Shown here: positions 26,585 through 37,806 of the stretch, piece after piece | Layout of the letters: each line of letters starts with the position of its first letter | How positions within the stretch are numbered: position 1 is the first letter of the stretch | Origin: Apostichopus japonicus | Taxonomy: Eukaryota > Echinodermata > Holothuroidea > Aspidochirotida > Stichopodidae | Reading direction: 5' to 3' | DNA length: 64,000 nt | Assembly: GCF_037975245.1 (NCBI RefSeq) | Contig: NC_092566.1 | Span: forward strand, 3,470,001 to 3,534,000 | Made by a program: the position numbers and the translations under genes | Notes under the pieces: model-generated | What the model saw: the letters and a program-made list of their open reading frames with translations, nothing else | Databases searched by the model: none | Told to the model about the DNA's origin: nothing

Positions 26585-27153
26585 GTACTGCATCTACATA
26601 TACTGTAGCGTCTGTAATATTCTGTTATTGTGGGGCTCTTGATTTTCTACTGGGGCAGGGGCAGGGGGAGGGGGTAGGGAGGGTGTTATACTACAAGTAT
26701 ACGTGGTTGCGTGCGGGATCCCTAGCTGTTATATAAAGCGCACTATTTTGATACAAATTAACCGTCTTTTTTACCACAACAGGGAACCAGTACTATCGCT
26801 ACAGCTTCTCAAGGAGAGGGTTGGATCTAGGGTACCCAAGGGAAAGACTGTCAGTTTGGCGTAATGTCGAACCCACTGTTACAGATGCCGTTGATTTCGG
26901 TGGAGTTACTTACTTCTTTCAAAGTCAGACCTATCAGGTATTCAGCGATAGAGTCTTCATGGCAAGCTCACCTGTCCCAACGACATCTCGATGGTTTGGT
27001 TGTACCGTACAAAATATAGAATCTGAAGACCTTACAACTGAATTTACAGAACTTGAGGATATGACTTGTGGAACTAGTAAGATGATTAATCACCCATTTA
27101 CGATTCTCCTCAGCATCTTGTTTACTCTAATTTTTGGTTTAAAACAAATTTAA
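19078..27153 (+). CDS. Furin-activated matrix metalloproteinase with GPI-signal-like C-terminus, 8 exons, 561 aa
   Basis: Exons are 19078-19203, 21346-21466, 21996-22219, 22725-23091, 23675-23845, 25087-25250, 25949-26090 and 26783-27153. All have GT-AG borders and one open frame. A signal peptide covers about residues 1-21 ([10 protein letters not shown] core). The propeptide has the cysteine switch PRCGVPD (Cys98), then a furin site RKRR at 113-116. The catalytic domain carries the zinc motif [11 protein letters not shown] at 237-247 and the Met-turn Met255. A Pro/Thr/Val-rich hinge at about 281-314 leads to a four-blade hemopexin domain closed by Cys316 and Cys512. The protein ends with CGTSK, a short spacer and the hydrophobic stretch [15 protein letters not shown] (544-558). 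This suits a GPI-attachment signal as in MMP17/MMP25, though a very short TM anchor is possible. The enzyme would cleave extracellular matrix at the cell surface. Family assignment is secure; the anchoring mode is inferred. Confidence 0.93.
19305..19436. repeat. TA/TG microsatellite in MMP intron 1
   Basis: TA repeats with tgta and gcata interruptions, about 100 bp after exon 1. Confidence 0.95.
21045..21340. repeat. ATT-rich microsatellite running into MMP exon 2
   Basis: (ATT)n with atg and cgt interruptions ends five bases short of the splice acceptor gctattgcag (AG at 21344-21345). The usual pyrimidine tract is replaced by the repeat. Confidence 0.9.
22478..22580. repeat. (TA)n(TATG)n microsatellite in MMP intron 3
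   Basis: A TA run changes into TATG units and ends in tacatgtatacatgtac. Confidence 0.95.
24229..24475 (+). repeat. tRNA-derived SINE, family 2 copy, in MMP intron 5
   Basis: The A box TAGCCTAGTGGTTAACGCC and B box GGTTCGATTCC are followed by ggacgttaaatggatgtgtg and gcgagttcctgcttgcggga. This is the same layout as the copy at 5940-6166. The orientation is sense to the MMP. Confidence 0.7.
24821..24985. repeat. ~45-bp minisatellite in MMP intron 5
   Basis: Four units of tgtgttt...atgtgtttc(a/c)atatacctgata follow one another about 100 bp before exon 6. Confidence 0.75.
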
Positions 27154-28980
27154 ATAACCTCTCGCAGTTTAACGTAACCAAAGACTTGTTGAAAAATGGG
27201 TTAGGAAAGGTACCACCTCTCCCTATACATGCATGTGAGACAAATAACTGAAATGCATTATAGTAGCATTCATTCATTGAGGGTCAACGACTCTTTTTTT
27301 TTTACTGCTATTTTTTTCATCTTCATATAGTCTTTGGGGTATAAGAGGAGTACGAGGAAAGTGTATAAGGGGACCCTGGAGGGTGTGGGAGGAGGGGCTA
27401 TCAAATATTTTATATTAATTGATGATCTTAAATTATTTAAATAACGTAATTTGAAATGATTTCATTTTTCAATGATTAGAATTTATACCCATATATCTCG
27501 ATTGCAAAAATACTACATTTTTGTTGATTGTAAGATTGAAGTCTTTGAAATCTAAATCATTTAGAGAGTCACGTGATATCTCTCTTTATGAAACGTATTA
27601 ACTTCACTTGTGACAGGTTTACGTTTTCATCAGCCTTTCTTTCTTTCTTTCTTTTTCTTTTGTTCATTTGTAAATATTAAAATAGTTATTAGTAAAGATC
27701 ATGTATGTTGTTACGTATTTTTGCACCACTGTCACGATCGATCGATCGATCGATATTCCTTTGTATACGTTGGTATTTAAGGGGACTATGGAACTGCACT
27801 CACACCACTCCAACCATACCCACCCCAACCCACCTCACCCCACCCAGTGGGCACACGTGTCCTTCCTCTGTACTATTGTTTCACTATATATGTGTGCATT
27901 CTGCATTTACCAGAACATCCAAGCATCTTAATAGTTATTAAGAAATCCATTTGTATGTTAAAATAAAGATATTTCCTTAAGGGGGACTAAATAATGCAAC
28001 AGTTCATTCGGTAACTTAAAACAACTTGAATTTGTCAAAATTAATTTATTAAAATGCTACTTAATATTAATCAATATAATTAAATATCAATATTTCTTTT
28101 TCAAGATATGTCTTTCATGACGTCACAACATGCTGGCTATGTTTGATGTCTGCACATTGTTTTTTTGTGTCTTATACCTTGAACTATGAATAAGAGAAAA
28201 TAAAAGATGGAAATGTCAACATAACGGTTTCGTTGTTTGTGTTTTTCTTGCTCTAAATAAACGGCTGGTTATTGGGCTTGACACGTCTACTGATCAATGG
28301 GATTCTTTATTGGCAAGTCCAGCATTTTCAAGCGGCAAATAAAAACTGATAGTTATGCCTACACATTAAGATATCATATCGATGGAAGACCCTCGTACAC
28401 CCCCCCCCTCCCCTCTCCAATGAGAGTCCGCTTCAAGGAGCACACGGCCATATCCCTTCCTGTTTCAAAATCCTCGATCCACCCCTGCTGTTTTTTATGC
28501 ATCCAGACTACTTTGCCAATGTTACTATAAACCATTGCGAAAAGGCCATGTTAGGCCCATGTGATAAAGTAGGCCTACCCTTATGCTTTATAAACTATTC
28601 TTTAATGGTTACTTTTACGCGAAATTCAACAAGACTTGTACAAGCCTTTTCCTAATCACTGGCACATGGAACTGTGTTACTCAAGTTGAGCACCCTTCAA
28701 TTTCAGCAAATAACTTGAAAGGCCCGCGGAACCGCCAGCCGGAGAGTACTTTGAAAGCCTTTAGCAATATTAGCAGGCTAAAATGTATGGTCATAGCCAA
28801 ACGACCTTTAAACCTTTAAACGACCTTTAAACGCATTGACGTGGCGTTCTGCATGTTTACGGTCGTTGAAAGTGGCCAACATTATTGCAGCTGAACAAAG
28901 ACAATTATATAGGGGAAAAATCATTGATCTATTGAAATTTCTCCCAACAAGGATGCTTTCATTCTACGACTGGTTTGAAG
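27154..28980. other. MMP 3' flank
   Basis: AT-rich 3' UTR or flank with a tcgatcgatcga run at about 27738-27753 and two AATAAA words. No further gene is visible. Confidence 0.5.
27962..27967 (+). terminator. Candidate polyadenylation signal of the MMP gene
   Basis: This AATAAA lies about 810 bp downstream of the MMP stop codon. It would imply a 3' UTR of that length. A further AATAAA at about 28256 is an alternative. Confidence 0.35.
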
Positions 28981-28986
28981 CTTTAT
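28981..28986 (-). terminator. Candidate polyadenylation signal of the orphan gene
   Basis: AATAAA reads on the minus strand about 105 bp past the stop codon at 29092, a normal distance for a short 3' UTR. Confidence 0.45.
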
Positions 28987-29091
28987 TCTGGGAAGACAAC
29001 GAATCAGAACTTGCTTCACAATTCATCTGACTTGTTTCGTGACTTGAAATTTTACAAAAAAATCATCATACAGATTCGTATTTTTTCAACT

Positions 29092-31047
29092 TCACAAGAA
29101 ATGTTCGTAACCATCAGCTTTTGCAAGAAGTTCGCGGTACTGTTTTGGCCATCTGATATATCTACATTTTCTCATCGTCTCCAATAATTCCGTTAAGTCA
29201 CCAATTTCTTCTTTTTGCTGCTTGGGAGGAGAATCGATTTGATCAACACTAGTTGTCTCATTGTTCGGCTGCTTTACGGTAGTTTCATTCCAAGCCACAC
29301 ATTTTGTGACGAATGGATTCGACTCAGAATCCGTTATCTTACTGTCTTCTTCCGATCCCCAATCTGCCTGTTTAACGGAATCTACCGCTTTCATTTCACC
29401 TTCCTTATCCCTCGTCAACTCTTTTACTGCCCTTCCCTCGGTCGTCATACCTACATCCATTACGTCGCTCTCATTCTCCCTTCTGCACAAAATCGTTCGT
29501 AAACTTAAATCCTTTCTAATCCTACCCATCGTTTTAACCCCCGATACGTCATCTTCGTCACCTTCTTGTGGAACGCCACATGTACCACAATTCTTCTTGT
29601 CGTTACAATTTTCACAAATATATTCTTGCTGAACGTGCCAACGCAACTCTGCAACAGTCACGTGACCCTTACATCCTTCTCCTAGTTTCCTTTCGATCAA
29701 ATTTCCTTCTGAATCAAGAGCTAAAATTGTCTCTTCTTCTGAGTCGATCGCTTCTAAATCTGACATAGCCGTTTTAGGTTCTTTGATTGATGATGTCATT
29801 TTCAATTCAATCGACTTTTTCTCTTTTACCTGTTGAGAAAATGGACGATCCTTGATCGAACTTGTCGTCTGCTTCAGTTTATTTGAAATCACCTGACTAT
29901 TCTTACGTCGATCCGCGAGATGTGCGACTTTGCTCTTTCGTTTCGATTTGGCTTTTCTTTCCAGTACTTTTATCTTAAGTGGCTTTTCAGGGGGCGGAGA
30001 AATTACTCGGAATTGATTGAGTTCATCTCCGCTGGCAAATGTTACGTGCTTTTCAATACTCGACTTCGAACTATCTTGGCATGGACTTCGCAGTATTGCT
30101 CGGACATCATGTGACCGTTTTTCGTTGCCCATGGCAACCTTTGCACGGTTGGAAAGTACAGTTGAATTAACTGATAACCTATCACTTGCAGTGACGTCAT
30201 TTCCATCATGAAATTGGTCATCAATCAAAACGCGATCAATCGATGAATTGATTGATTGAATATTATCTCGATCTGATCTAGACGATCTGGTGTGATTCAT
30301 ATAATCTGGATTTTGACCACCTATTTTTGGAAGACGAATAGGTGTCTGTGTTTTAGCGTTCGTTGTTACCGTCACGGATATATTTCCAGTGCCATCACTA
30401 TCAGTTATCGGTGTTTTCCTTTTAGTCACCGTTTGTTCATTCGTCTCCGTTCCCTTGGCAACTAATTGTCGTGTACAAGGTAACTCCGGGAAAAATCCGT
30501 CTTTTTCAGGCTCATTTGAATAATGATGATGATCTAAAGATTCAGTACTTAACCATGTATTTCCGACCATTGAAGTAGATCCCGGTTTATCCACAGGACA
30601 AACAAGTCGCGGGAAATTACGACATGGCAACTGTTGCCTATCGAAGCTTTGCACTTTACAATTTGCCACTTCGAAAAATCCGCCTTTTTCAAGCTCATTT
30701 GAATAATGATGATGATCCAGAGATTCAGTACTTAACCATGTATTTCCGACCATTAAAGTAGATCCTGGTTTATCCACGGGACAAACCAGTCGCGGGAAAT
30801 TACGACATGGCAACTGTTGCTTATCGAAGCTTTGCACTTTACAATTTGCCACTTCGTAAAGTGTCTTAGCGCTCACGGGCGTTCCATAGTTCTTTTCCCA
30901 AGGTCCGTTATGAAGGGCCGAAGCTATTTTTCGAGGATCGATGCCCAACTTACGAATCCCGTCCTTCTTACGAAGAGGCGAGAACCACGTGTGAGTTGGA
31001 TCTTCCCGGTGGTGATATGGCGGGAAACTGAACGTGGTTACATTCAT
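29092..31047 (-). CDS. Intronless orphan gene, 651-aa protein with internal 61-residue duplication
   Basis: A single uninterrupted reading frame runs from ATG at 31047 to the stop at 29092, with an AATAAA on the same strand about 105 bp beyond the stop. I do not recognise the family. Residues 65-125 and 126-186 are near-identical 61-residue repeats, each with LPCRNFPRLVCP and a HHH tract. The DNA period is 183 bp with few differences, so the duplication looks recent. The middle is polar and low in order, with a basic stretch at about 363-382 that could be a nuclear signal. KHVTF at 333-337 fits the PP1-docking RVxF consensus. Cys478, Cys481, Cys487 and Cys490 form a possible CxxC...CxxC zinc knuckle. 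Synonymous-looking changes between the repeats and a sensible 3' end support real coding. Function is unknown. Confidence 0.72.
   Translation of the reverse strand: MNVTTFSFPPYHHREDPTHTWFSPLRKKDGIRKLGIDPRKIASALHNGPWEKNYGTPVSAKTLYEVANCKVQSFDKQQLPCRNFPRLVCPVDKPGSTLMVGNTWLSTESLDHHHYSNELEKGGFFEVANCKVQSFDRQQLPCRNFPRLVCPVDKPGSTSMVGNTWLSTESLDHHHYSNEPEKDGFFPELPCTRQLVAKGTETNEQTVTKRKTPITDSDGTGNISVTVTTNAKTQTPIRLPKIGGQNPDYMNHTRSSRSDRDNIQSINSSIDRVLIDDQFHDGNDVTASDRLSVNSTVLSNRAKVAMGNEKRSHDVRAILRSPCQDSSKSSIEKHVTFASGDELNQFRVISPPPEKPLKIKVLERKAKSKRKSKVAHLADRRKNSQVISNKLKQTTSSIKDRPFSQQVKEKKSIELKMTSSIKEPKTAMSDLEAIDSEEETILALDSEGNLIERKLGEGCKGHVTVAELRWHVQQEYICENCNDKKNCGTCGVPQEGDEDDVSGVKTMGRIRKDLSLRTILCRRENESDVMDVGMTTEGRAVKELTRDKEGEMKAVDSVKQADWGSEEDSKITDSESNPFVTKCVAWNETTVKQPNNETTSVDQIDSPPKQQKEEIGDLTELLETMRKCRYIRWPKQYRELLAKADGYEHFL
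30484..30853 (-). repeat. 183-bp tandem duplication inside the orphan gene
   Basis: Two adjacent copies keep the reading frame (183 = 61 codons). The landmark gcactttacaatttgccact occurs at 30651 and again at 30834. Differences are few, such as Lys/Arg and Leu/Ser substitutions in the protein. Confidence 0.9.
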
Positions 31048-34000
31048 TCTTCTTCCGGTTATGTCATTATTTGCGAGAATTCTGTCTTAATAAGACCTTC
31101 TGTGGAAGAAGGCCTGGTTCAAGTTTCACTTTTGTTATCTATATGCAGCTTTAAGTTTTAAGAGTCCACGTTTTTTCCGTTTTTTCTCGTATACTCTCCC
31201 GTGGTGATGAAAGGTTTGAATACTTTACTTGTATTTTTCTAAAATGCGTGATTCATTCTTAAAACAAAGAAATAACGAAACATTTTCTCAGCTAGAATCA
31301 GTCACAGATTGTGGAAGTTTCAAGTCTCCGAGCACAATCCAATATCTTTTGAGAAATCCTTGGAAGCAAAGATTATCCAACTATCCATTTTTAAATAAGT
31401 CAATATAAGAATTGAAGAAAAACTTCTTCCGCTCTCTGATACCAAAAAGAAAACCAAACGGGTTTCATTAGATACATATCAAATGATGAAGATAGTTGTA
31501 AAGTCATATGTCCCAAGTATCGTAACTGAGTGAAAGCTTTGGTTTATTTTCTACAGACTCAAGTCCGTTCTCTCCAGTCCAGTTCTGCATATCGTGAAGA
31601 CACACTACCATCAAACTGATTGTTGGAACGTTAGGAGGACAATTTTCTTAATCTATTTGGGGCCCATCAAATGTCAGACGAGTAAAATTTAAAAAAGAAA
31701 AAGAAAAGGGGTTTAAAGGAATCTGTTTATTAGATCTGTGAAAAGCTGTCATTCAGCTGAAATTACAATCACTGGAGAGCTAAACTTCCGAGAAATAGAC
31801 AATTTAGCGGGAAGGAATCATTAGATACTTTCTCGGACGTTTTAAAGGCGGAGAAAAAGCAACGGGGGGGGGGGGGGGTAACAAAAGATGGGCGTTTGAT
31901 TGACAAGGAAAAAAGAACGAGGAATTTAAAGTACAGATAATGGACTGCATGGATTATCTCAGTCGGACCTGGAGGGGGTTTACATATTGAATGATACTGG
32001 GTAATGTCATGGACAATAGGCTTAATAAAAATTGATAAAAGGCATCAGATAGCCTAGCTTTCCAAGGGAACAGGGAAATTAGGATAATTGACGGATGGAT
32101 CTTTGACAGGCTATCACATGTTAGATTATTATTGTTCAAGGTATACTGTGGAGAATAAGCTTGCCGTGCTCTCCGTTGAGTATTAGTCTCACGTTAAATG
32201 AAGTTATGGTAGCCAAAACAAACCCCTGCAAAATCATGACATTTTCGGAATTTTAGCTCCAAGCTCTCGTTTACCTTGTCAGTTGACGTCAATGAGAACT
32301 AGTCAAGTTGTCTGTAAATTGTATAGTGCGTCAATTACTGCGTGAGAGAAGAACCTCTTTCCCCCTATACAACAGAGGCGTTGGACTGCGTCCAGACAGT
32401 CGTGAAGACTATTCTTGTTGCTATGGTAAAAATAATGACGTATAGTATAGACTTGGTTACTTGTACACAATACCCAATTTTGAAAGGGTTTGACTATGAC
32501 ACTCTTATGGAGTTTTGACACACTCATATGGGATTGTTCACCTCTAAATCGCACATAGCAGGATTTTTTTTCGCGGAATCGGTCTACGGTGAATTGGTGA
32601 GGTTGAGGTAGTCGTGCGTGAACAAACAAGTTCGTATTTTGTTGCAACTCACGAAACAAATCTGTTGGACAATTTCATTATGATACAGGGGAAAATATGG
32701 TAGTTTTCGTTCAAAGTTTTCGTTCTCAAATAGCGACTGCCTTGTCATTTTTTCCTAAAAGATTCACAAACCGGAGAACAAATTTAAAGTTTCAAACAAA
32801 ATTTCAATCTGGCAAATGCCAAGTGACATGTTTCACAAGTGTAAGAGTCACCGTCTCCAATTTTAAGTTCCCTGGACCAAAGTGGTATTGACCGTTCACT
32901 AACTTGAAACGATGACAACTATAGTATAAAGTGTTTGATATATATAAACTTTGTCCTCTTTTAAAAGAGAGCTTATTTGAATAAAAGTGGTTTTGTTAAA
33001 TAAAAAAGCGTTGTAAATGAAATCATAGGTTGACACAACGGAGCAGAGTATAGCAAAAACGCAGGTTACGTTTGTAGATCGCAACCTGATGAAGTATTAC
33101 GTCATTCCCAAACAAAGAAATACAAAATAAGCTTCAAGATTTCTTACCCTTCACAATTTGATGTAAAAATTTCGAGGGTTTTCCTGTCCAATCAAAATGA
33201 ATTTTACAAATGTTTTAGGGAGAGATATGTAAATTATAAAACCACTTAAAATGATTTGACCAATGACAAGGGACAAGGGTTATACCAGGTTTCCTTGGTT
33301 GCTACGGGCGGAAATCAACAGTAAGATCTGTGTCTCCAATAGGATAATCAAAGAATCACTTCTTTTTTTAACTGGAAATTGACGAGGCTTTTTTCTCAAG
33401 ATATGAGAATGAGACTTAAAACAAGTGAAAGAGAAAGGATCAACTTATGCAATGGTGAATGAAATGCGTTGATTTAGTGATATGCTTAGGCACGAGGGGC
33501 TCAGTTTCTGAGAAAATGTACTATATATCAGAATCAATCACATAGTTAAGAGCGTGCACCAAACACGAATGCACCAAACGTTCCCATGCTTTCCTAGTTC
33601 CCTGTCTAAGGCGATGTTATGATATATATCACTGTTGGCATTCCTTACAACGAATACGAATTTCTAAGGTGAGGGGATCTCACCAGTACACCCTTCCATA
33701 TTGTTTACATATTTCGGGCAAATCATTAACCCCCCCCCCCTCATCTCCAAATCAAATTGGGCTCCTACGCTGAAGGACATGTATGCTATTTCGAAATAAG
33801 ACTAATAACCGATCAATGTTGATATTCCCAGAATTGTGTTGAAAAGACTTTGTTGATATTATAAACTTATGGGTTGTGATACCCGAGAGGGGTTTTTAAA
33901 GAGTATCCAACAGAAGCAGAAGCAGAATAAAAAATCACACCAATTGAAAGAAAAATCACGGAAGTGGGCTTGGCATGATGTTCCTAAACGCCATATACCA

Positions 34001-35138
34001 CGAAAATAAGAAAGATGTACTACCTTCCAATACATGAACGCGACCCTGAAATAGGTTAATGGGGGCGCATTGCTACAATGCGGCTAGGTAGATTTGAGTG
34101 CATATGCACAAGGGAGACAGGTTAAGAGAGTAGTGAAGTAAATAAGTATATTTCATGACATCCTTCATCCGGAAGAGGGGTACAATGAGTGAGTGATCTG
34201 GGTGAAGGGTTCACGGCTGCGCCGGGCCTGGGGTAAGACCGAGGGATGAGGAAGGGGATAAGACGTTTGTAATTCCAGTAAAATCTGTCACAAAAGCCAG
34301 TCACCTTTTCTAGATATCATCACTGTATTAATAATTGATTGTGTCTGCTATACCATGCTGCCTCATATTTCATATTTAAAAACTAAAACAAAATTGAAAT
34401 ATATTACATATTAAGTTTTAAAAGTTTCACACAAGTTTTCAAACGAACACAGGAAGTGGGGGCGGGGGGGGGTGGGGACTTAGGGGCTTTCAATACTTTG
34501 TTTTGATCAAACTACTCAACAGTTTAATCTTATTCGAAAAGGTTATATAGTGTTACCAAATAGTTGCAATGGAGGGTCACCGTTTGCTCCTTTGGAAGGG
34601 CCCGTGAGGACCGGGGAGGAGTTATTAACCTGTAAGCCACATCGGACACTGGCCCCTTCCCATTTGCTGTTGTTGTATGTTTATTACTCTATTGTGCTAT
34701 CTGTCCCACGGTTTGTAGGACCTTTATATCCTATTATGCATAAGCGATTGCTATTTTGGCTATGATGATGCTATTATTAACTGCATAATATCTTCAAAAA
34801 TGACACCGCATTCTTAAAGTTCGTATTTAAAACACAAAGTTCAAGTTTTCAAGGCATATGGAACGTGGAGAAGCCGGGTTATTACTGATTAGTCACAACA
34901 TTTCTTTGTCAACCTCGAAATAAACTGTTTATCTCATTGTTCATAAAGTTATGATTGCCGTCTTTGATAAACTTAGAAGGGAAACGACAGACAGACTTAC
35001 GACAGACACCCTGCCCTGGTAGAAGCGTTGAAAACTATAATTAAACGTGATAGAGAGAGTGCATGTAGGAACGTATTACCCCCCCCCCCCCACCTGATGT
35101 GATAATGTATGCACTATGCTATAGACACGCTGGACAGG
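31048..35138. other. Upstream flank of the orphan gene, no clear gene
   Basis: No exon with convincing splice sites was found. It contains a G-run at 31865-31878, the doubtful frame at 32303-32659, and a partial repeat near 33720-33775. Confidence 0.45.
32303..32659 (-). CDS. Unrecognised 118-codon open frame, doubtful
   Basis: This is a minus-strand frame of mixed composition with no low-complexity bias, in an otherwise gene-free stretch. It has no motif I recognise and no clear splice sites or polyadenylation signal. It may be a fragment of a mobile element or chance. Confidence 0.15.
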   Translation of the reverse strand: MFRELQQNTNLFVHARLPQPHQFTVDRFREKKSCYVRFRGEQSHMSVSKLHKSVIVKPFQNWVLCTSNQVYTIRHYFYHSNKNSLHDCLDAVQRLCCIGGKRFFSHAVIDALYNLQTT

Positions 35139-35466
35139 GAAGGGAACAGAAGAGAGGGGGCTGGAAGGGAGGGGAATGGAAGGGAGTGGAAGTGAGGGGA
35201 TGGAAGGGAAGGAAAGGGAAGGGAGGGGAATTGAAGGGAGGGGAATGGAAGGGAGGGGATTGGAACGGAGGGGATTGGTAGGGAGGGGAATGGTAGGGGA
35301 GGGAAAGGAATGGAAGGGAGGGGCACGGAAGGGAGGGAAATGGAAGGGAGGGGAATGAAAGGGAGGGGATTGGAACGGAGGGGATTGGTAGGGAGGGGGA
35401 TGTTAGGGAGGGGAATGGTAGGGGAGGGAAAGGAATGGAAGGGAGGGGAATGGAAGGGAGGGGACG
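35139..35466 (+). repeat. Polypurine minisatellite (ggaatggaagggagg type)
   Basis: About 330 bp with almost no pyrimidines on the plus strand except t in atgg/ttgg words. Many G3-G4 runs are spaced by a few bases. It could adopt triplex or G-quadruplex forms. Open frames through it are Gly/Glu or Pro/Ser/Leu repeats and not genes. Confidence 0.9.
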
Positions 35467-36967
35467 CAGTGGTTTTGGAGAGGGAGAGGAGATGAGAAAG
35501 GGGAAAGTGCGGGCCGTCTAGAGCAAATACCCACATGAAGTTCAATAAAAGCTTACTGTGTACGCAAACGTGTCGTTATCGTCTGGCATGAAACCTACAG
35601 TTTTAACCACAAAGCTGGTTCACATACTTGAATGTATTGTTTTCTTAGCAATGACACTGAATATATGTATTGTGCCTTTGTTTTTGTCAATCTATTATTA
35701 AAACAGGATAACCTTAGCGGTCGTTTTCTTTAAATTAAACTTAAAGTCTAAGGCAGAGTATGTGTCATAGGTTTCCCACGAAGTGATAGTATTATTTTCT
35801 TCTGTCTGATTCACTTTGTAAAAATTATAATCTCTAAAAGTTTAATCTTTCTACTTCTTCTTCTTTCTTTTCTTTCCGATCTCTTTTCTTTTTTGAGTGT
35901 CAAACCATGCTGGAATGACCTGTCAAAATGTCACCTTATAATTGTTGTGATAAAAGGAAATAAAGAGAGAAAGAAATAAAACAAGAAAGAAAGGTAACAA
36001 GAAAGACAAGATGTGGGCGAGAACTCAAACTACTGAAACAGTTCATTCTTTAAAGGTGTGAACATACCACCTGCACCGAGTGTGAAGCAACCAAATATAT
36101 CATAATATATCAATTTTGATGAAACCGCAGAAATAGTGAGTCATTAAAATCGTGTTCTTATTTTCTTTAAAAGGTAAAATACGGACCATTGACCATTTCT
36201 TGAAGAAACACTTCGTTTAAATGGATGGTTTGTTTTATTATGATTTAATTTGTTTGTTTGACAATAATCTTGGAAATTAGTCCATAGCATGTAACCATTA
36301 CATGATACTAAGTAAAATACAGAAATTTCGACTCTCCCATCAGCTGTCGTTGTCTTGTAAAGGTAATTTCGGTTACCAACCTTATCCCAAACCCCCCCCC
36401 CCCCCCCCCTCTACACACACTCCGTTACACACAAACCGGTGACGTCCACATGATTTCAAAGGTTGGGGCCAAATTCTCGATGTACCCTGCCCGATTGATT
36501 TGTTAGGGGCATGAACCTCTATGGACGGGCTGTATAGGCGGACCCCCCCACCCCACCAACATAAATGGCTTGGTCCGTACCTTCAAAAATTGTCAACTGG
36601 AGAGATAAACGTTGTTTACTGATTTTTTTAAATCATATTTACAATTTGTCCAGGGTACTGGGTTTGTTTAAATCTGGTCAGTGCTTTTCTCATATTCCGC
36701 CGGTTTTAAATAATTCAACGAATCATCACTTAACTAGCAAAAATATTCTGTATTACGAAATATTTAAGCAAAGTCGTTTAGTCACTGTACTATTGTTTTA
36801 TCCCAGATTTCTAGTTCAGGGGTGACTTTTTTGCTAGCTCGTAGAACTGACTATGCAATTCTTTTTTGCTTTTTTTACGTTATGACAACAATGACAAAGA
36901 CAAATAGTATGAATTCCAGAAAAAAACCTCAAAAATTTGGAGTGCACAATGTTTATCACACACACAC

Positions 36968-37075
<108 letters not shown>

Positions 37076-37078
<3 letters not shown>

Positions 37079-37222
37079 TAAAAGTAAGTTGGCCTGACGT
37101 TTCGATCCTAGCAGGATCTTCTTCAGAGGCTAAATGACAAGTACAGTAACAGAAGGGACAAAAACACGCACAGAAAACAGACAGGTTAATGAGCACGGTG
37201 AACACAAATGAGATAGATGAGT
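37076..37222 (-). repeat. Dispersed repeat family D, copy 3, joined to a TA/TG microsatellite
   Basis: It shares taagttggcctgacgtttcg through gaacacaaatgagatagatg with copies 1 and 2. The element's end abuts a (TG)n(TA)n tract at 36970-37075. This suggests the microsatellite is its 3' tail, as in some retroelements. Confidence 0.75.
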
Positions 37223-37462
37223 GTCCCCCATCGTACCTTACATATTGCTGAGTAAATTTAAAGTGATTTCAAAGATCAAACTTATGATCATGGATAACGG
37301 TTGGTGAGTGTTGTTTTGGGTGGGCGCCGGGGTTCGTAATGGGCCTGTTACACCTTGTTACACAGTATGGCGAGATGTTGAAGCTTCTGACTAACAAGGA
37401 ACAGGATAGGCAAGCAAAAGGATAGGCCTATATAGGGATCCCTATATGACTTATAACGTGGC

Positions 37463-37533
37463 AATGTTCAGTTGGTAGAGCGCACGGTTTGTAACCCTCA
37501 GGCTATTGGTTCGAATCCGGTTCTGGCGGGAAA
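37463..37533 (+). repeat. tRNA-like sequence, probably SINE head or tRNA pseudogene
   Basis: tgttcagttggtagagcgca resembles an A box and ggttcgaatcc is a perfect B box with a pairable T arm. The anticodon stem is weak and the acceptor stem pairs at only about five of seven positions, so a working tRNA is unlikely. Confidence 0.45.
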
Positions 37534-37730
37534 TTTCTATGCTCTTTTCAAGAGAAGCAAACTGTTATCATTTGAATTAACAATAAGGTTCTATGTATTA
37601 TTCGACGAAATATTTTTTTCCAGAGCCTATCCAATTGACATATTGGCACAAACAGGTTATAGCTATTCATCGAGGCATACAACAACTTGTTCTCTCACAA
37701 AAAGAGTCGAACTGCCAAAACAGCTTTTGT

Positions 37731-37806
37731 TATAGCGGTTATCGGTTACAGGTCGCGGTTATCGGTTACAGGTCGCGGTCATCGGTTACATGTCGCGGTT
37801 ATCGGA
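37731..37806. repeat. 20-bp tandem repeat, about four copies
   Basis: tatcggttacaggtcgcggt recurs with single changes (gtcatcggttacatgtcgcg). Confidence 0.75.

Noticed and set aside
29215-31161. Plus-strand open frames
   Set aside because: They are antisense shadows of the minus-strand orphan gene.
35114-35545. Pro/Ser/Leu and Gly/Glu repeat proteins
   Set aside because: They are products of the polypurine tract only.
37463-37533. Functional tRNA gene
   Set aside because: The acceptor and anticodon stems pair poorly, so it is listed as tRNA-like only.
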